A stretch of DNA of 64,000 nt from an uncultured Oscillospiraceae bacterium (GCA_944386985.1 CALXDD010000010.1:20986-84985), one strand, 5' to 3'. Shown: positions 52,822 to 62,875, numbered from the stretch's first letter. Made by a program: numbers and translations. The notes: generated from the sequence alone by a model not told the origin.

Positions 52822-54207
52822 ATGAGACAGAAAAAAGAAATCTCCAGGGAAGATGTGTTCCAAAACCGCTCCGTCCCGTCGGCGCTGCGGATCATGATTG
52901 TTCCCGCGGTGACCAGCCAGCTGATCGTCCTGATCTACAACATGGCGGACACCTTTTATGTGGGACAGACCAACAACCCCTACATGGTGGCCAGTACCTC
53001 GCTGATTTTGCCGGTGTTCAATATCACCCTCTGCCTTGCCGGGCTGGCGGGGGTGGGCGGCGGCGCGCTGATCTCCCGGCTGCTGGGCCAGGGGCGGGAG
53101 GACGAGGCCCGACGGGCCGGCACCTTCTCTCTGTACTTGGGGGCCGCCATCGCGGCGGTGTTCTCCCTGGGAATGGCCGTGGGGATGGACCCCATTTTAA
53201 AGCTTTTGGGAGCGGGGGAGAACACCTATCAATACGCCAGGCAATATGCCCTGTGCGTCATTGTCACCGGAGGCATCCCCACCGTGCTCTCCAACGTGCT
53301 GGCCAACCTGATCCGGAGCATCGGAAAGTCCCGGGAGGCGGGCTTCGGCATCATTCTGGGGGGCGTTTTGAATATTGCGCTGGACCCCCTCTTCATGTTC
53401 GTGCTGCTGCCCCACGGCCAGGAGGTGCTGGGGGCCGGCGTCGCCACCTGCCTGTCCAACTGCGTGGCCTGCCTCTTCTTCCTCGGCGTCATTTTGCGGA
53501 TGGGCAAGGGCTCCATCATCACCTTCAGCCCCAGAGTGGGGCTTGCCTCCAAAAGCAGCGTCATTGCCGTTTTCGCCGTGGGCGTGCCCTCGGCTATCAC
53601 CACCTTCCTCTTCGATATGGACTATGTCATCATCGACAAGCTGATGGTGTCTTACGGGGATTTGGCCCTGGCGGCCATCGGCATCGTTTTGAAGGTGGAG
53701 CGGTTCCCCCTGAACGTGGGCATCGGCATCTGCCAGGGCATGATGCCCCTGGTGGCCTACAGCTACGCCGCCGGAAACGAGAAGCGCATGGAGGACACCA
53801 TCCGCCTCTCCCGGCGGCTGGGCCTTGTGATCGCTGCCATCAGCGTCATTTTGTACGAGCTGCTGGCGGTGCAGTTCACCCGCCTGTTCATTCCCGACGT
53901 CCAGACGGTGGAGATGGCCTCCCAGTTTCTGCGGATTCGGGTGCTGGCCACACCGCTGATGTTTTTGAGCTTCTTTACCGTCTACCTCTTCCAGGCCTTC
54001 GGAAAGGGACAGATCGCCCTCTTCCTGGGGGTTACGCGGTGGCTGGTGTTCAACATCCCCATGCTGTTTCTCCTCAACCGGATCTTTGGGATGTACGGGA
54101 TTGTCTGGTCCCAGGCCACGGCGGACGTCCTGACGGTGCTGCTGTCCTTCTTCATGTACAGCAGATGCCGTCCCAGATTCCAGGAGTCCGGGAAGCTGTC
54201 TGGGTGA
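52822..54207 (+). CDS. MATE family efflux transporter
   Basis: This 461-residue membrane protein has 12 predicted helices in two halves. MATE hallmarks include MIVPAVTSQLIVLIYNMADTF at the start, LAGVGGGALISRLLGQ, and in the second half IGICQGMMPLVAYSYAAGN. MATE pumps export cationic drugs or metabolites using Na+ or H+. Nothing in the context indicates the substrate. The ATG at 52822 lacks a strong ribosome site, and an in-register upstream alternative is not available; a small leader peptide frame from 52806 is probably fortuitous. Confidence 0.94.
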   Translation: MRQKKEISREDVFQNRSVPSALRIMIVPAVTSQLIVLIYNMADTFYVGQTNNPYMVASTSLILPVFNITLCLAGLAGVGGGALISRLLGQGREDEARRAGTFSLYLGAAIAAVFSLGMAVGMDPILKLLGAGENTYQYARQYALCVIVTGGIPTVLSNVLANLIRSIGKSREAGFGIILGGVLNIALDPLFMFVLLPHGQEVLGAGVATCLSNCVACLFFLGVILRMGKGSIITFSPRVGLASKSSVIAVFAVGVPSAITTFLFDMDYVIIDKLMVSYGDLALAAIGIVLKVERFPLNVGIGICQGMMPLVAYSYAAGNEKRMEDTIRLSRRLGLVIAAISVILYELLAVQFTRLFIPDVQTVEMASQFLRIRVLATPLMFLSFFTVYLFQAFGKGQIALFLGVTRWLVFNIPMLFLLNRIFGMYGIVWSQATADVLTVLLSFFMYSRCRPRFQESGKLSG

Positions 54208-54230
54208 CAGCACGGAAAATAAAAAATCAG

Positions 54231-54263
54231 CGCCGGGCAGGAGCAATTCGCTCCTGCCCGGCG
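54231..54263. terminator. Bidirectional terminator between MATE and riboflavin kinase genes
   Basis: A perfect 14-bp stem, CGCCGGGCAGGAGC and GCTCCTGCCCGGCG, has loop AATTC. The left flank is A-rich (AAAATAAAAAA), which gives a U-tract to the minus-strand transcript, so it best terminates the riboflavin kinase gene. Confidence 0.85.
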
Positions 54264-54284
54264 TCTCTGCTCCGGGGAAAAAGG

Positions 54285-54695
54285 TCAGGGCCGCTCCTTC
54301 CCGTGGCCCAGAAGTTCCAGCGTCCGCATGCTGTCCCGCTGGACCTGCTTCTTCACCGCATCCAAGGAGGACATTTTGACCGTGGGACGGAGATAGTGCC
54401 AAAAGGTCACCGCCAGCCGGCGGCCGTACAGATCCTCGTGGAGACCGATGATGTAGGTCTCCACCGTCACCACCCGCTCCTGGTCCACCGTGGGACGCTC
54501 GCCCACATTGGTGACGGCGGGGTAGCTTCCCCCGTCCACCTCCGCTGTGGTGGCGTATACCCCGCCGGGGGGCAGCTGCTGGCCCGGGTCCGGCAGGAGA
54601 TTGGCGGTGGGCATATCCACGGTCCGGCCAAGACCTCTGCCGTGGATGACCCGGCCGGTCAGACAGCACAGGGGCGCTGCCGTACTGTGTTCCAT
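54285..54695 (-). CDS. Stand-alone riboflavin kinase domain protein
   Basis: This 136-residue protein corresponds only to the C-terminal flavokinase domain of bifunctional RibF. GRVIHGRGLGRTVDMPTANL is the flavin/ATP-binding signature, and GVYATTAEVDG, NVGERPTV and an ETYIIGLHEDLYGR strand-turn complete the barrel. It would phosphorylate riboflavin to FMN. The FAD synthetase half is missing, so it either supplements a full RibF encoded elsewhere or supplies FMN to a local user. The start is the ATG at 54695 behind GGGAGGCGAGG. Confidence 0.9.
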   Translation of the reverse strand: MEHSTAAPLCCLTGRVIHGRGLGRTVDMPTANLLPDPGQQLPPGGVYATTAEVDGGSYPAVTNVGERPTVDQERVVTVETYIIGLHEDLYGRRLAVTFWHYLRPTVKMSSLDAVKKQVQRDSMRTLELLGHGKERP

Positions 54696-54728
54696 TGTGC
54701 CTCGCCTCCCTTTTCTTTGATTTCCGTC

Positions 54729-54757
54729 AGCATACCACACCCCCGCCGGAAAAGCAA
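54729..54757 (-). promoter_or_regulatory. Predicted promoter for the riboflavin kinase gene
   Basis: On the minus strand TTGCTT (54757-54752) and TATGCT (54734-54729) are 17 bp apart, directly after the terminator of the PqqD gene, so the kinase gene is an independent unit. Confidence 0.5.
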
Positions 54758-54775
54758 GGGCGGAAGACAAGAAGA

Positions 54776-54806
54776 GCCGCCGCAAAATGGGACATTCTGC
54801 GGCGGC
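54776..54806 (-). terminator. Terminator of the OPT-PqqD operon
   Basis: A 14-bp stem (GCCGCCGCAAAATG and CATTCTGCGGCGGC in plus-strand terms, one G-U pair) has a 3-base loop. In the minus-strand transcript it is followed by a pyrimidine-rich UCUUCUUGUCUU tail. Confidence 0.7.
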
Positions 54807-54819
54807 TTTGCCATTTTTT

Positions 54820-55173
54820 TCAGCTCTTTGGCGTCAGACGTACGAAATTGTAGCTGGCGAGAATCTGAAAGTATTTGGCAATACGGGGGTACAGAGGCTC
54901 CGCCTCCTCCCCGAACCGCTCCTTCACCGGCGCGGCCAGATCGCAGACCGTCCGCTGTCCGTCGATGAGGGGCCAAAGGAAGCTGCCCATCTCGTCTAAG
55001 TGGACGTAGGAGATCCGGGGCTTGTGGAAGACCTTTTGGGCAATGGTGTTCATAAGTCCCCGGTTCTCAATCTCCAGAGTGATGATTCCGGCCTCGTCCG
55101 CGCTCCACGCCAGATCCGCCCGGACGGGAATCAGATCGAGATAGTTGACCTGCTGCTTGCTTCTGCGGGCCAT
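54820..55173 (-). CDS. PqqD-like peptide chaperone domain protein
   Basis: This 117-residue protein matches the PqqD winged-helix-like fold: ITLEIENRGLMNTIAQKVF, then YVHLDEMGSFLWPLIDGQRTV with the diagnostic LDEMGSFLW, then VCDLAAPVKERFGEEAEPL. PqqD domains bind precursor peptides for radical-SAM maturases, but no maturase or precursor gene is near. The gene starts 3 bp after the OPT transporter stop, so the two are co-expressed. It might bind a peptide moved by the transporter or act as its cytosolic regulator; this is inference. A basic N-terminus MARRSKQQ precedes the fold. Confidence 0.85.
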   Translation of the reverse strand: MARRSKQQVNYLDLIPVRADLAWSADEAGIITLEIENRGLMNTIAQKVFHKPRISYVHLDEMGSFLWPLIDGQRTVCDLAAPVKERFGEEAEPLYPRIAKYFQILASYNFVRLTPKS

Positions 55174-55176
55174 GTC

Positions 55177-57093
55177 TTACTTGGAAGCCTTGTTCTTGCC
55201 CCACAGGGAGAACTTCAGGAGGCTGAGGATGATGAGGGCCAGCACCACCGCGCTGCCCACCAGGTTGTTGGTGACGCCGCGGATGGGCTCCAGGAAGGGT
55301 AGCTTGGAGGGATCGAGCTCAAACACCGCCAGAATGGCCAGGGCGATGCCCACCAGGCCCTCGCCGGCGATCATACCGGCACAGTAGAGGGTGCCGTCGT
55401 TGTTCTGGGCGGCCTTCACCTTGTCGCTGACATCCTTGCGGCGGTTCATCAGAAGGGAGATGAGGCCGCCCACCATGATGCAGGCATTGAGCTGCACCGG
55501 CAGATAGATGCCCACGGCGATGGGCATGACGGGCAGGCGCAAAATCTCAAAGCACAAAGCCAGGGCCACGCCCACGAAAATGAGGCCCCAGGGCAGCTGG
55601 TTGCCCATAATGCCCTCCACCAGCATCTTCATCAGATTGGCCTGGGGAGCGGGGATCTCCGGGGAATCGAAGCCGTAGGCGGTATCCAGCAGGTACAGCA
55701 CGCCGCCGATGGCAAAGGCCGCGGCCACCACGCCGATGATCTCGCCGGTCTGCTGCTTTTTGGGGGTGGCGCCCAGAAGGTAGCCGGTCTTCAGGTCCTG
55801 GGAGGTGTCGCCGGCGATGGCGGCAATGACGCAGATGACGGAGCCGATGGCGATGGCGCCGGTCATGCCCTCAATACCCTCCATGCCGGTGGACTTCAGC
55901 ACCAGGGTGGAGATGATGAGGGTGGCGATGGCCATACCGGATACGGGGTTGTTGGTGGAGCCCACCAGACCCACCATCCGGCTGGACACGGTGGCGAAGA
56001 AGAAGCCGAACACCACGATCAGAATGGCGCCCACCAGGTTCACAGGGATGGCGGGGAAGAGCCAGATCACCAGGGTGGTGACCACCACGCCCGCCAGGAT
56101 GATCTTCATGCTGAGATCCTGGCTGGTGCGGTCCAGCGTGGCGGAAGCGCCGCCCTTCATGCTCTTCATGGAGTCGGCGAAGGTGCGGCAGATCAGGGGG
56201 AAGGACTTGATGAGGCTGATGAAGCCGCCGGTGGCGATGGCGCCGGCGCCGATATACTTGATATAGTTGCTCCAGATGCCGCTGGGGCCGCTGGCGGCGA
56301 AAAGGTTGGCGATGGTGTCGGTGCTCGGGTAGATGGTGGCGTCAGCGCCGAAGAGGAACACCAGGGGGATCAGCACGCACCAGCCGATGACGCCGCCCAC
56401 GAACATATAGGAGGAGATCTTGGGGCCTACGATATAGCCCACGCCGATGAGGGCGGGGTAGACCTGGGTGCCGATCTGGGCGCCGAAGTTCTTAAAGGTG
56501 TAGTTGATCTCGCTGGGAACCACCTTGAGGCCGTCCACAATCAGCTTGAAAAGGGCGGAGATGCCCATGCCGGAGAACACGGTGACGGCGTCGGAGCCGC
56601 CCTCCTCACCGGCCAGCAGCACCTCGGCACAGGCGGTGCCCTCGGGATAGGGCAGGGTGGCGTGCTCACGGACGATGAGAGCGTTGCGCAGGGGCACCAT
56701 GAAGAAGACGCCCAAGAGACCGCCGCACAGGGCAATGACGGTGATTTCCACCAGGCTGGGCTTCTGGCCCAGGCCCTCGGCGGCCCACAAAAACAGCGCC
56801 GGCAGGGTGAAAATGGCGCCGGCGGCCAGAGACTCACCGGCGGAGCCGATGGTCTGTACAATATTGCTCTCCAGAATCGAGTTGCGGCGCATGAGCACGC
56901 GGATGATGCCCATGCTCAAAACCGCCGCGGGAATGGAGGCGGAAACAGTCAGGCCCACACGAAGGCCCAGGTATGCGTTGGCCGCGCCGAATACTACGGC
57001 CAGGATCACACCCACCAGGATCGATGTGACGGTCAGCTCCGGCGTGACTTTATCCGCCGGGATGTACGGCTTGAAAGGTTTATTTTCATTCAT
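55177..57093 (-). CDS. OPT family oligopeptide transporter
   Basis: This 638-residue membrane protein has about 14-16 hydrophobic spans and OPT-family landmarks: TVTSILVGVILAVVFGAANAYLGLRVG (in two blocks), NIVQTIGSAGESLAAG, PYPEGTACAEVL and a late LPVMPIAVGIYLP. OPT transporters import peptides or metal chelates with protons. The start chosen is MNENKPFKPYIP at 57093 after GAGAGG; a longer frame upstream is noise. The gene is followed without a gap by the PqqD-like gene. Confidence 0.95.
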   Translation of the reverse strand: MNENKPFKPYIPADKVTPELTVTSILVGVILAVVFGAANAYLGLRVGLTVSASIPAAVLSMGIIRVLMRRNSILESNIVQTIGSAGESLAAGAIFTLPALFLWAAEGLGQKPSLVEITVIALCGGLLGVFFMVPLRNALIVREHATLPYPEGTACAEVLLAGEEGGSDAVTVFSGMGISALFKLIVDGLKVVPSEINYTFKNFGAQIGTQVYPALIGVGYIVGPKISSYMFVGGVIGWCVLIPLVFLFGADATIYPSTDTIANLFAASGPSGIWSNYIKYIGAGAIATGGFISLIKSFPLICRTFADSMKSMKGGASATLDRTSQDLSMKIILAGVVVTTLVIWLFPAIPVNLVGAILIVVFGFFFATVSSRMVGLVGSTNNPVSGMAIATLIISTLVLKSTGMEGIEGMTGAIAIGSVICVIAAIAGDTSQDLKTGYLLGATPKKQQTGEIIGVVAAAFAIGGVLYLLDTAYGFDSPEIPAPQANLMKMLVEGIMGNQLPWGLIFVGVALALCFEILRLPVMPIAVGIYLPVQLNACIMVGGLISLLMNRRKDVSDKVKAAQNNDGTLYCAGMIAGEGLVGIALAILAVFELDPSKLPFLEPIRGVTNNLVGSAVVLALIILSLLKFSLWGKNKASK

Positions 57094-57134
57094 AACCTCT
57101 CTTCCTTTCCTTCTTTTTTTGGCGCGTGAGACCA

Positions 57135-57163
57135 AGTGTACCGTAAATTTTCCGTTAAGACAA
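57135..57163 (-). promoter_or_regulatory. Predicted promoter for the OPT-PqqD operon
   Basis: On the minus strand TTGTCT (57163-57158) and TACACT (57140-57135) are 17 bp apart, with a start point about 35 bases before the OPT ATG. Confidence 0.5.
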
Positions 57164-57443
57164 GCTTTTCGACGTTTTTTTGGGGAAAATGTCAAAAATA
57201 TTTTTATTCTTTAAAAGAGACTGAAAGGACTGCCTTAAAAAATCTTTTGCGAAAAAGAAAGGCAAGCCTGCAAAATCGAATGGATTGGGCAGGGCGGAAC
57301 CACATATGGGGCCGCTTTTCCCGCAAAGCCGGCAAAGGCGGCAGGGCAGGGAAACCTGACCGGTTCCGGCCTTTTGGCTCCCCCTTACTTTTGTCCAATG
57401 TGACAAAATTTATGCACGAGGAAGGGGAGTGGATAACCAGCCG

Positions 57444-57472
57444 TTGCATAATGAGAAAATATTCGGTAAAAT
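57444..57472 (+). promoter_or_regulatory. Predicted promoter for carAB
   Basis: TTGCAT (57444-57449) and TAAAAT (57467-57472) are 17 bp apart. The leader would be only about 30 bases, too short for PyrR- or arginine-type attenuation. The 417-bp region between OPT and carA starts otherwise holds no recognisable gene. Confidence 0.55.
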
Positions 57473-57510
57473 AGAAAAAATTGGCCAAACGGCGGAAAGG
57501 CGGCGAATCT

Positions 57511-58596
57511 ATGCAGGCAGCGCTCATCCTGGAAAACGGCGTGGTTTTCCAAGGCAGAAGCATCGGCAGCACAGAGACACGGATTTGTGAGTTGGTATTC
57601 AATACCTCCATGACCGGCTACCAGGAGATCCTCACCGATCCCTCCTATGCCGGACAGGGGATCGTGATGTCCTATCCCCTCATTGGAAATTACGGCGTCA
57701 ATGAGGAGGACAACGAGTCACGGCGGCCCTGGGCGGAGGCCCTGGTGGTGCGGCATCTCTCCCCGCGGGGCAGCAATTTCCGCTGTCAGGGGGATTTGAA
57801 TTCCTATTTGAAGCAATATAACATCAGCGGTATTGAAGGGGTGGATACCCGGGCGCTGACCCGTATTCTCCGGTGCCAGGGCACCATGAACGCTATGGTG
57901 ACCACGGCGGAGCAGGAGGATTGGGACGCGTGCCTGGACCAGATTCGCTCCTACCGTGTGGAAGGCACTGTGGAGCGGGTGACCCGGCAGGCAGAGGAAG
58001 TGTTTCCTGCCGAGGGTACCGCTTCTTTTCATGTGGCCCTCATGGACTACGGCGTGAAGCAGAACATGATCCGCTGCCTTCAGAAGCGGGGCTGCGAGGT
58101 GACGGTGTTCCCCGCCCACACCCCCGCCGAGAGAATCCTCACCGGCGGCTTTGACGGCGTCATGCTCTCCAACGGCCCCGGCGACCCCGCCGACAATGCC
58201 GCGATCATCGCCGAGATCAAAAAGCTCTATTTAAGCGACCTGCCGATTTTCGCCGTGTGCCTGGGCCACCAGATGCTGGCGCTGGCCACCGGCGCCAAGA
58301 CCCGGAAGATGCGCTTTGGCCATCGGGGCGGCAACCATCCGGTGAAGGATCTCCAGGCGGGCCGGGCCTACATCACCAGCCAGAACCACGGCTATGTGGT
58401 GGCCCGGGACAGTGTAGACCCGGCGGTGGCGGAGATCTCCCATGTGAATGTCAACGAGGGCAGCGTGGAGGGGCTTCTCTACAAGCGCCCCAATTGCTTT
58501 ACCGTCCAGTTCCACCCGGAGGCTTCCCCCGGTCCCCAGGACACGGAGTACCTCTTTGACCGCTTTATTGAAAACATGAAGGGAGGCAGGAACTGA
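57511..58596 (+). CDS. carA: Carbamoyl-phosphate synthase small (glutaminase) subunit
   Basis: This 361-residue protein has the CarA N-terminal domain ([36 protein letters not shown]) and a class I glutaminase. The nucleophilic cysteine is in FAVCLGHQ, and the His-Glu pair is in [10 protein letters not shown]. It releases ammonia from glutamine for the large subunit. The start is the ATG at 57511 after GGAAAGGCGG. Its stop overlaps the carB start by one base (TGATG), the usual tight coupling. Confidence 0.98.
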   Translation: MQAALILENGVVFQGRSIGSTETRICELVFNTSMTGYQEILTDPSYAGQGIVMSYPLIGNYGVNEEDNESRRPWAEALVVRHLSPRGSNFRCQGDLNSYLKQYNISGIEGVDTRALTRILRCQGTMNAMVTTAEQEDWDACLDQIRSYRVEGTVERVTRQAEEVFPAEGTASFHVALMDYGVKQNMIRCLQKRGCEVTVFPAHTPAERILTGGFDGVMLSNGPGDPADNAAIIAEIKKLYLSDLPIFAVCLGHQMLALATGAKTRKMRFGHRGGNHPVKDLQAGRAYITSQNHGYVVARDSVDPAVAEISHVNVNEGSVEGLLYKRPNCFTVQFHPEASPGPQDTEYLFDRFIENMKGGRN

Positions 58597-61500
58597 TGCC
58601 CAAGGATCTCTCTATTAAAAAAGTATTGGTGCTGGGCAGCGGCCCCATCGTCATCGGTCAGGCCGCCGAGTTTGACTACGCCGGCACCCAGGCCTGCCGG
58701 GCCCTGAAGGAGGAGGGCGTGGAGGTGGTGCTGGTAAACTCCAACCCCGCCACCATCATGACCGACAAGGACATTGCCGACCACGTCTATATCGAGCCCC
58801 TCACCATCCCCTCCGTCACCTCCATTATTGAAAAGGAGCGGCCGGACTCCGTGCTGCCCACCCTGGGCGGTCAGACGGGTCTGAACCTGGCCATGGCCCT
58901 CCACGAGAACGGCACATTGAAGCAGTACGGCGTCCGTCTCCTGGGTACCAGCCCCGACTCCATCCGCAAGGCGGAGGACCGCCAGGGCTTCAAGGACACC
59001 ATGGAGGCCATCGGCCAGCCCTGCGTCACCAGCGACGTGGTGGAGAGCGTGGAGGATGCGGTGGCCTTTGCCGGAAAGATCGGCTACCCTGTCATCGTCC
59101 GCCCCGCCTACACTTTGGGCGGCACCGGCGGCGGCATCGCCCAGGACGAGGCGGAGCTTCGGGAGATCGCCGACCGGGGCATTCACCTCAGCCGGGTCAA
59201 CCAGGTGCTCATTGAGCGGTGCATCGCCGGGTGGAAGGAGATCGAGTTTGAGGTCATGCGGGACGCCGCCGGCAACGTGATCCAGATCTGCTCCATGGAG
59301 AACATCGACCCCGTGGGCGTCCACACCGGCGACTCCATCGTGGCGGCTCCCACCCAGACCCTCGGAAACCGGGAGTATCAGATGCTCCGCACCGCCGCAT
59401 TGGATATCATCTCCGCCCTGGAGATCGAGGGCGGGTGCAACTGCCAGTTTGCCCTGAACCCGGACAGCTTTGAGTACGCGGTCATCGAGGTAAACCCCCG
59501 TGTGTCCCGCTCCTCCGCCCTGGCCTCCAAGGCCACCGGCTACCCCATCGCCAAGGTGGCGGCCAAGATCGCCCTGGGCTACACCTTGGACGAGATCCCC
59601 AACGCCGTCACCGGCAAGACCACCGCCTGCTTCGAGCCTACCTTGGACTACTGTGTGCTGAAGATCCCCCGTCTGCCCTTCGACAAGTTCACCACCGCCA
59701 GCCGCACCCTCGGCACCCAGATGAAGGCCACCGGCGAGGTCATGGCCATCGGCAACAGCTTTGAGGGGGCGCTTCTCAAGGCCATCCGCTCTCTGGAGCT
59801 GCCGGTGAAGTCCCTGCGGCTCCCCGGTCTTGACAAGGCCTACACCGAGGAGATCGAAAGCCGCCTGAAGAACGTGGACGACCAGCGGCTCTTCGTCATG
59901 GCGGAGGCCCTCCGCCGTGGCTTCTCCCCGGAGAAGATCAACGCCATCACCAAGGTGGACCTGTGGTTTTTGGACCGCCTGAAGGCCATTGTGGACATGG
60001 AGGACCGGCTGGACCACGGCCACATAGACGAGGATACCCTGCGCCAGGCCAAGGTCATGGGCTTTGCCGACGCGGACATCGCCGCCCTCACCGGCTGTCC
60101 CCGTGCGGAGATCAAGGAGCTGCGCCGGCAGCACAACATTGTCCCCTCCTTCAAGATGGTGGACACCTGCGCCGCCGAGTTTGAGGCCCAGACCCCCTAC
60201 TACTACTCCACCTACGACGAGGAGAACGAGGCGGTGGCCCCCCTCCACATGCCGGTGGTGGGGGAGATGGCTCCCAACGTGCCCCTGGCCCCCTTCCTCT
60301 CCGCCGCGGATCCGGAGGCCCACCGCAGCGAGGACCGGCCGCCCCGGAAGAAGATTCTGGTGCTGGGCTCCGGCCCCATCCGCATCGGCCAGGGGGTGGA
60401 GTTTGACTACTGCTCCGTCCACTCCGTGTGGGCCTTCAAGCGCCTTGGCTACGAGACCATCATCGTCAACAACAACCCGGAGACCGTGTCCACCGACTTC
60501 GACGTGGCGGACAAGCTGTACTTCGAGCCTCTCACCGCCGAGGACGTGGAGGCCGTGGTGGAGCTGGAGCACCCCTGGGGCGCCGTGGTCCAGTTCGGCG
60601 GACAGACCGCCATCAAGCTGGCCCAGGCCCTCACCGACATGGGCGTTCCCATTCTCGGCACCTCCTCCGACGGCGTGGACGCCGCCGAGGACCGGGAGCG
60701 GTTTGACGAGATTTTGAACCAGTGCGGTATCCCCCGTGCCAAGGGCATGACCGTCTTCACCACCGAGGAGGCCCTGGAGGCAGCCCACGCCGTGGGCTAC
60801 CCGGTGCTTGTGCGCCCCTCCTATGTGCTGGGCGGCCAGGGCATGGAGATCGCCTACAACGACAAGAACATCCGGGACTTCATGGCCATCATCAACCAGA
60901 CCGCCCAGGAGCACCCCATTCTGGTGGACAAGTACCTCATGGGCCGTGAGGTGGAGGTGGACGGCGTCTTCGACGGGGAGGATATCCTGATTCCCGGCAT
61001 CATGGAGCATGTGGAGCGGGCCGGTATCCACTCCGGCGACTCCATCAGCGTCTACCCGCCCCTCCATATCACCCGCCAGCAGAAGGCCACCATCCTCCGT
61101 TACACCCGGGATCTGGCCCGGGCCCTGGGGGTCATCGGTCTCATCAACATCCAGTTCATCATCCACGAGGGGGAGGTCTATGTCATCGAGGTGAACCCCC
61201 GGTCCTCCCGGACCATCCCCTACATCTCCAAGGTCACCGGCGTGCCGGTCATCGACCTGGCGGCTCGAGTGATGCTGGGCCAGAAGCTGCGGGATCTGGG
61301 CTGGGGCACCGACCTCTACCCCGAGGCGGGGCTGTGGGCGGTGAAGCTGCCGGTGTTCAGCTTTGAAAAGCTCACCGACGTGGATACCGGCCTCGGGCCG
61401 GAGATGAAATCCACCGGCGAGGTGCTGGGCATCGCGGAGAGCTTCCCCCAGGCCATGCTGAAGGCATTCAAGGCCGGCGGCACCAAGCTGCCCAAGGCGG

Positions 61501-62399
61501 GCAGCCAGGTGGTCTTCACCGTGAAGGACGAGGACAAGGCCGAGGCGGTGGAGATCGCCAAGGGCCTGGAGGAAATGGGGATCGCCATTCTGGCCACCGG
61601 CGGCACCGCCCGGGCCTTCCAGGCGGCGGGCGTGCCCTGCAGGCTGGTGGAGAAGGCGGGGGATACCCACCCCAACATCCTGGACGCCATTGCCTCCGGC
61701 CAGGTGGATCTTATCATCAACACCCCCACCAGAGGCCGCCGCAGCGACACCGACGGCTTCCACATCCGCCGCAGCGCCGTGGAGCACAGCGTCACCTGCA
61801 TCACCGCCATCGATACCGCCAAGGCGGTGCTCACCGCCCGGCAGGAGGGCCGCAGCGTGGATCTGGAGCCCATTGACATCACCCGCCTGGAGGTCCAGCC
61901 TCCCAAGGCGGAGGAGCGGGAGAACCTGACCTTCCGCTACGCCTGCCAGGCCGACGTGCCCCTGATTCTCCGGTTCATCAAGGAACTGGCGGCCTACGAG
62001 GGTCTCGGGGCCCAGGTGGTGGCCACGGAGGCACTGCTGGACGAGAGCCTCTTCCAGCACCGGAAGGCGGAGGTGCTCTTCGCCGTGGACGACGGCTTGG
62101 AGGTGGGCTTTGCCCTCTTCTTCCACAACTACTCCACCTTCCTGGGCCGGGGCGGCATCTGCCTGGAGGATATGTACGTCCTGCCGGAGTACCGTGGCCG
62201 GGGCTACGGCAAGGCCCTGCTCCGCCGTCTGGCCAGGATCGCTCTGGAGCGCCGGTGCGGCCGCCTGGAGTGGTGGTGCCAGCATGAGAACAAGGCGGGC
62301 ATCGCCTTCTACACCGCTCTCGGCGCCCGGCCCGCCGACGAGTGGGCCCTCTACCGCATGAGCGAGGAGGCCATGGAGGATCTGGCCGGCAGCCGGTAA
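58596..62399 (+). CDS. carB: Carbamoyl-phosphate synthase large subunit with C-terminal GNAT domain
   Basis: This 1267-residue protein contains a complete CarB (about residues 1-1075): two ATP-grasp halves, opening [21 protein letters not shown] and [19 protein letters not shown], and a C-terminal MGS-type allosteric domain ([29 protein letters not shown]). Unlike normal CarB, about 155 extra residues follow, from about 1108 to the end. They form a GNAT N-acetyltransferase with [20 protein letters not shown] as acetyl-CoA binding motif and [16 protein letters not shown] near the end, resembling polyamine/amino-acid acetyltransferases. The fusion may couple carbamoyl phosphate synthesis to arginine- or ornithine-type acetylation; this is speculation. 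Confidence 0.95.
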   Translation: MPKDLSIKKVLVLGSGPIVIGQAAEFDYAGTQACRALKEEGVEVVLVNSNPATIMTDKDIADHVYIEPLTIPSVTSIIEKERPDSVLPTLGGQTGLNLAMALHENGTLKQYGVRLLGTSPDSIRKAEDRQGFKDTMEAIGQPCVTSDVVESVEDAVAFAGKIGYPVIVRPAYTLGGTGGGIAQDEAELREIADRGIHLSRVNQVLIERCIAGWKEIEFEVMRDAAGNVIQICSMENIDPVGVHTGDSIVAAPTQTLGNREYQMLRTAALDIISALEIEGGCNCQFALNPDSFEYAVIEVNPRVSRSSALASKATGYPIAKVAAKIALGYTLDEIPNAVTGKTTACFEPTLDYCVLKIPRLPFDKFTTASRTLGTQMKATGEVMAIGNSFEGALLKAIRSLELPVKSLRLPGLDKAYTEEIESRLKNVDDQRLFVMAEALRRGFSPEKINAITKVDLWFLDRLKAIVDMEDRLDHGHIDEDTLRQAKVMGFADADIAALTGCPRAEIKELRRQHNIVPSFKMVDTCAAEFEAQTPYYYSTYDEENEAVAPLHMPVVGEMAPNVPLAPFLSAADPEAHRSEDRPPRKKILVLGSGPIRIGQGVEFDYCSVHSVWAFKRLGYETIIVNNNPETVSTDFDVADKLYFEPLTAEDVEAVVELEHPWGAVVQFGGQTAIKLAQALTDMGVPILGTSSDGVDAAEDRERFDEILNQCGIPRAKGMTVFTTEEALEAAHAVGYPVLVRPSYVLGGQGMEIAYNDKNIRDFMAIINQTAQEHPILVDKYLMGREVEVDGVFDGEDILIPGIMEHVERAGIHSGDSISVYPPLHITRQQKATILRYTRDLARALGVIGLINIQFIIHEGEVYVIEVNPRSSRTIPYISKVTGVPVIDLAARVMLGQKLRDLGWGTDLYPEAGLWAVKLPVFSFEKLTDVDTGLGPEMKSTGEVLGIAESFPQAMLKAFKAGGTKLPKAGSQVVFTVKDEDKAEAVEIAKGLEEMGIAILATGGTARAFQAAGVPCRLVEKAGDTHPNILDAIASGQVDLIINTPTRGRRSDTDGFHIRRSAVEHSVTCITAIDTAKAVLTARQEGRSVDLEPIDITRLEVQPPKAEERENLTFRYACQADVPLILRFIKELAAYEGLGAQVVATEALLDESLFQHRKAEVLFAVDDGLEVGFALFFHNYSTFLGRGGICLEDMYVLPEYRGRGYGKALLRRLARIALERRCGRLEWWCQHENKAGIAFYTALGARPADEWALYRMSEEAMEDLAGSR

Positions 62400-62424
62400 A
62401 AGATTTTGCCCATTTTTCCAGCCG

Positions 62425-62463
62425 AAAAGGTCCCGGGGATTTTTAAGTCCCCGGGGCCTTTTT
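62425..62463 (+). terminator. Terminator after carB
   Basis: A stem of about 11-15 bp (AAAAGGTCCCGGGGA and TCCCCGGGGCCTTTTT, with one mismatch or wobble) surrounds an 8-base loop and ends in a T-tract. Confidence 0.9.
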
Positions 62464-62467
62464 CACA

Positions 62468-62496
62468 TTGCGTTTGAAAGGGCTTTTTTATATAAT
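62468..62496 (+). promoter_or_regulatory. Predicted promoter for the small membrane protein gene
   Basis: TTGCGT (62468-62473) and a perfect TATAAT (62491-62496) are 17 bp apart, starting directly after the carB terminator. Confidence 0.55.
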
Positions 62497-62552
62497 GAAA
62501 TTGACAATCAGGGGACAAAAACAGAATCATTTCAGAAAAGGAGGCCGTTTTT

Positions 62553-62834
62553 ATGGACTGGTGGAATGTGTCTGTGTTCGGTGTGATCCCCGTGCTGTGT
62601 GTGGGGGTCATTTTCTGCCTCAGAAGGAAAGCACTTTGGACAGCGCCGATCGTTTCCGCTGTGCTGACCATTTTGATCAGCGTGATTGCCATGCCGTCTA
62701 TTTTGCGTGACAGAGAGCACAGGGCGATGTTTTTCGGAATCTCACTCCCCCTTCATCTTGTCATTGCGGCCGTATTGACGGGGATCGCCTATGGAGCGGT
62801 ATATTTCTTGAAAAAAGGACGTTCCCAGGAATAA
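62553..62834 (+). CDS. Small three-helix membrane protein of unknown function
   Basis: This 93-residue protein is not recognised as a named family. It has three hydrophobic segments (about residues 5-23, 28-47 and 60-85) and a basic C-terminus (FLKKGRSQE), predicting an outside N-terminus and cytoplasmic tail. It has its own promoter and a good AAAGGAGG ribosome site, which support it as a real gene despite its size. It lies between carAB and guaA without obvious functional ties. Confidence 0.75.
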   Translation: MDWWNVSVFGVIPVLCVGVIFCLRRKALWTAPIVSAVLTILISVIAMPSILRDREHRAMFFGISLPLHLVIAAVLTGIAYGAVYFLKKGRSQE

Positions 62835-62845
62835 AGTGTTTTTTG

Positions 62846-62875
62846 TTGCAGGGAACAGGGGAAATATGGTATACT
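62846..62875 (+). promoter_or_regulatory. Predicted promoter for guaA
   Basis: TTGCAG (62846-62851) and TATACT (62870-62875) are 18 bp apart. The leader of about 80 bases includes a GC-rich fold but no purine riboswitch core was recognised. Confidence 0.5.

Noticed and set aside
52806-54968. 720-codon plus-strand frame overlapping the MATE gene in another frame
   Set aside because: MATE signature motifs are all in the frame starting at 52822; this one also runs through two terminators.
57473-57510. PyrR-type attenuator before carA
   Set aside because: The leader between the predicted promoter and ATG is too short to hold an attenuator.
58479-62285. 1268-codon open frame antisense to carB
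   Set aside because: It mirrors carB in the antisense strand; GC-rich third positions suppress stop codons there. The translation is a run of Gly/His/Leu/Val with no domain.
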